Of a stretch of DNA of 7,806 bases, positions 7,241 through 7,806 are shown piece after piece (positions within the stretch are counted from its first letter, which is position 1; every line of letters begins with the position of its first letter). The notes under the pieces were generated by a model that saw nothing but the letters and a program-made list of their open reading frames with translations, had not been told where the DNA came from and did not search any database. The position numbers and the translations under genes were made by a program. Source of the stretch: Dysgonamonadaceae bacterium (GTDB lineage Bacteria; Bacteroidota; Bacteroidia; Bacteroidales; Azobacteroidaceae). The stretch is from positions 1 through 7,806 of the forward strand of contig JAITAH010000326.1 of NCBI GenBank assembly GCA_031284225.1, written 5' to 3'.

Positions 7241-7248
7241 TAGCTTTG
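7241..7248 (+). promoter_or_regulatory. Predicted -7 box of the susC-like gene
   Basis: TAGCTTTG matches TAnnTTTG exactly. Transcription would begin near 7254-7257 and leave a leader of about 100 nt before ATG 7355, longer than the other leaders in the window. The lack of a -33 element suits a promoter that depends on an activator. Confidence 0.5.
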
Positions 7249-7271
7249 TATATTAAAATGTTAAAAAATTT

Positions 7272-7352
7272 AGATACCATTCGGTATTGGATTTTTCGGC
7301 AGCTTTAAGTCTAAAGTTAAACAATAAAAGAAATTTTTAAAAAATGGTATTT
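7272..7352 (+). promoter_or_regulatory. susC leader with two competing pairings
   Basis: ATACC at 7274-7278 can pair with GGTAT at 7283-7287 (local 5-bp hairpin, ATTC loop) or, as the longer ATACCATT (7274-7281), with AATGGTAT (7343-7350), with possible extension by a G-T wobble and one A-T pair. The long-range pairing ends two bases before the susC ATG and would hide the ribosome-binding area. The two states exclude each other. Another weak hairpin, CTTTA/TAAAG (7303-7316), sits between. Both pairings are seen in the sequence; a regulatory role is inference. Confidence 0.3.
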
Positions 7353-7354
7353 TT

Positions 7355-7806
7355 ATGAAAAAAATCAAATTTCTGATCTTATTCATTTTAGTTCCTTTCT
7401 GTTTATCGGCACAAAACATTTCCGTGTCGGGTACGGTAAAGGACGCAAATGGCGAAGCGCTTATAGGCGTAAGCGTAGTGGAACAAGGCACTTCAAACGG
7501 TACGGCTACCGATTTTGAGGGCAAATACTCTTTAAATGTGGCAAATAATGCCGTTTTGCAATTTTTGTACATCGGTTATGCAACGCAAACGATCAATGTA
7601 CAAGGCCGCAAGTTGATTGACGTTGTACTGGCGGACGATACGAAAGCATTGGACGAAGTGGTGGTGATTGGTTATGGTACGCAACGGCGCGAAGCGGTAA
7701 CGGGTTCGGTGGCTTCGATGCGGGGAGATGTTTTACGGGAAGTGCAAACAGGTAATGTTTCAAAAGCGCTTGAAGGACGTTTACCCGGAGTACAACTGTC
7801 GCAAAC
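7355..7806 (+). CDS. SusC-like TonB-dependent outer-membrane receptor, 5' part only
   Basis: The first 150 codons of a SusC/RagA-type receptor are present, and the frame is open at the window end; family members are usually about 1000 residues. The product starts with a signal peptide (1-19, probable cut SA|Q). A carboxypeptidase-D regulatory-like domain follows (about 24-94: VSGTVKDANGEALIGVSV, then TATDFEGKYSL and IGYATQ). Then come a TonB-box-like DEVVVIGYGTQ (100-110) and the start of the plug, with VTGSVASM and ALEGRLPGVQ. SusC proteins form the outer-membrane channel that, with a SusD lipoprotein, imports glycan oligomers using energy from TonB-ExbBD. The gene follows the HTCS on the same strand after 188 bp, the classic layout at the edge of a PUL. 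ATG 7355 starts exactly at the signal peptide; an ATG at 7344 is out of frame. Confidence 0.95.
   Translation, partial: MKKIKFLILFILVPFCLSAQNISVSGTVKDANGEALIGVSVVEQGTSNGTATDFEGKYSLNVANNAVLQFLYIGYATQTINVQGRKLIDVVLADDTKALDEVVVIGYGTQRREAVTGSVASMRGDVLREVQTGNVSKALEGRLPGVQLSQ

Noticed and set aside
1..7806. tRNA, rRNA, CRISPR arrays, insertion sequences or a new defence or mobile system
   Set aside because: No cloverleaf, rRNA-like segment, regularly spaced repeat, transposase or integrase was seen; the genes belong to known housekeeping and PUL families.

Overview
The window looks like chromosomal DNA from a member of the Bacteroidota, most likely order Bacteroidales. Four things point there: a 1379-residue hybrid two-component system (HTCS) next to the 5' end of a SusC-type TonB-dependent receptor; a DUF3127 protein; A/T-rich leaders without clear Shine-Dalgarno sequences; and several matches to the Bacteroidota -7 promoter box TAnnTTTG in front of genes. 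No species can be named from the sequence alone.

Layout. Positions 1-520 hold no convincing gene: a GC-richer part with a long imperfect hairpin (28-98) and a small one (130-147), then a TC/TA microsatellite and AT-rich DNA. Next come two plus-strand genes: a LolD-like ABC ATPase (576-1226) and a membrane-anchored protein with two ComEA-like helix-hairpin-helix units (1291-2040). A minus-strand DUF3127 gene with an SSB-like acidic tail (2037-2396) runs tail to tail into the latter, and both stop codons sit in one TTAA. A divergent promoter region (2397-2521) separates DUF3127 from tsaE (2522-2956), the t6A tRNA-modification ATPase. The HTCS (3027-7166) follows, then a 188-bp regulatory gap, then the start of a susC-like gene (7355 onward) cut by the window end.

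How the genes relate. The left part is a set of housekeeping genes (lipoprotein export, a DNA-binding-type membrane protein, a likely ssDNA-binding protein, tRNA modification) with no evident shared pathway. The right part looks like the edge of a polysaccharide utilization locus (PUL). The HTCS would sense a glycan fragment in the periplasm with its double seven-bladed propeller and switch on the adjacent susC-like operon through its AraC-type output domain. The gap before susC carries a perfect 7-bp inverted repeat just upstream of a -7 box, and a leader that can pair in two mutually exclusive ways.

I found no clearly undescribed system. The best leads are the HTCS-to-susC control region and leader, the SSB-like tail of the DUF3127 protein, and the unexplained hairpin at the left edge.
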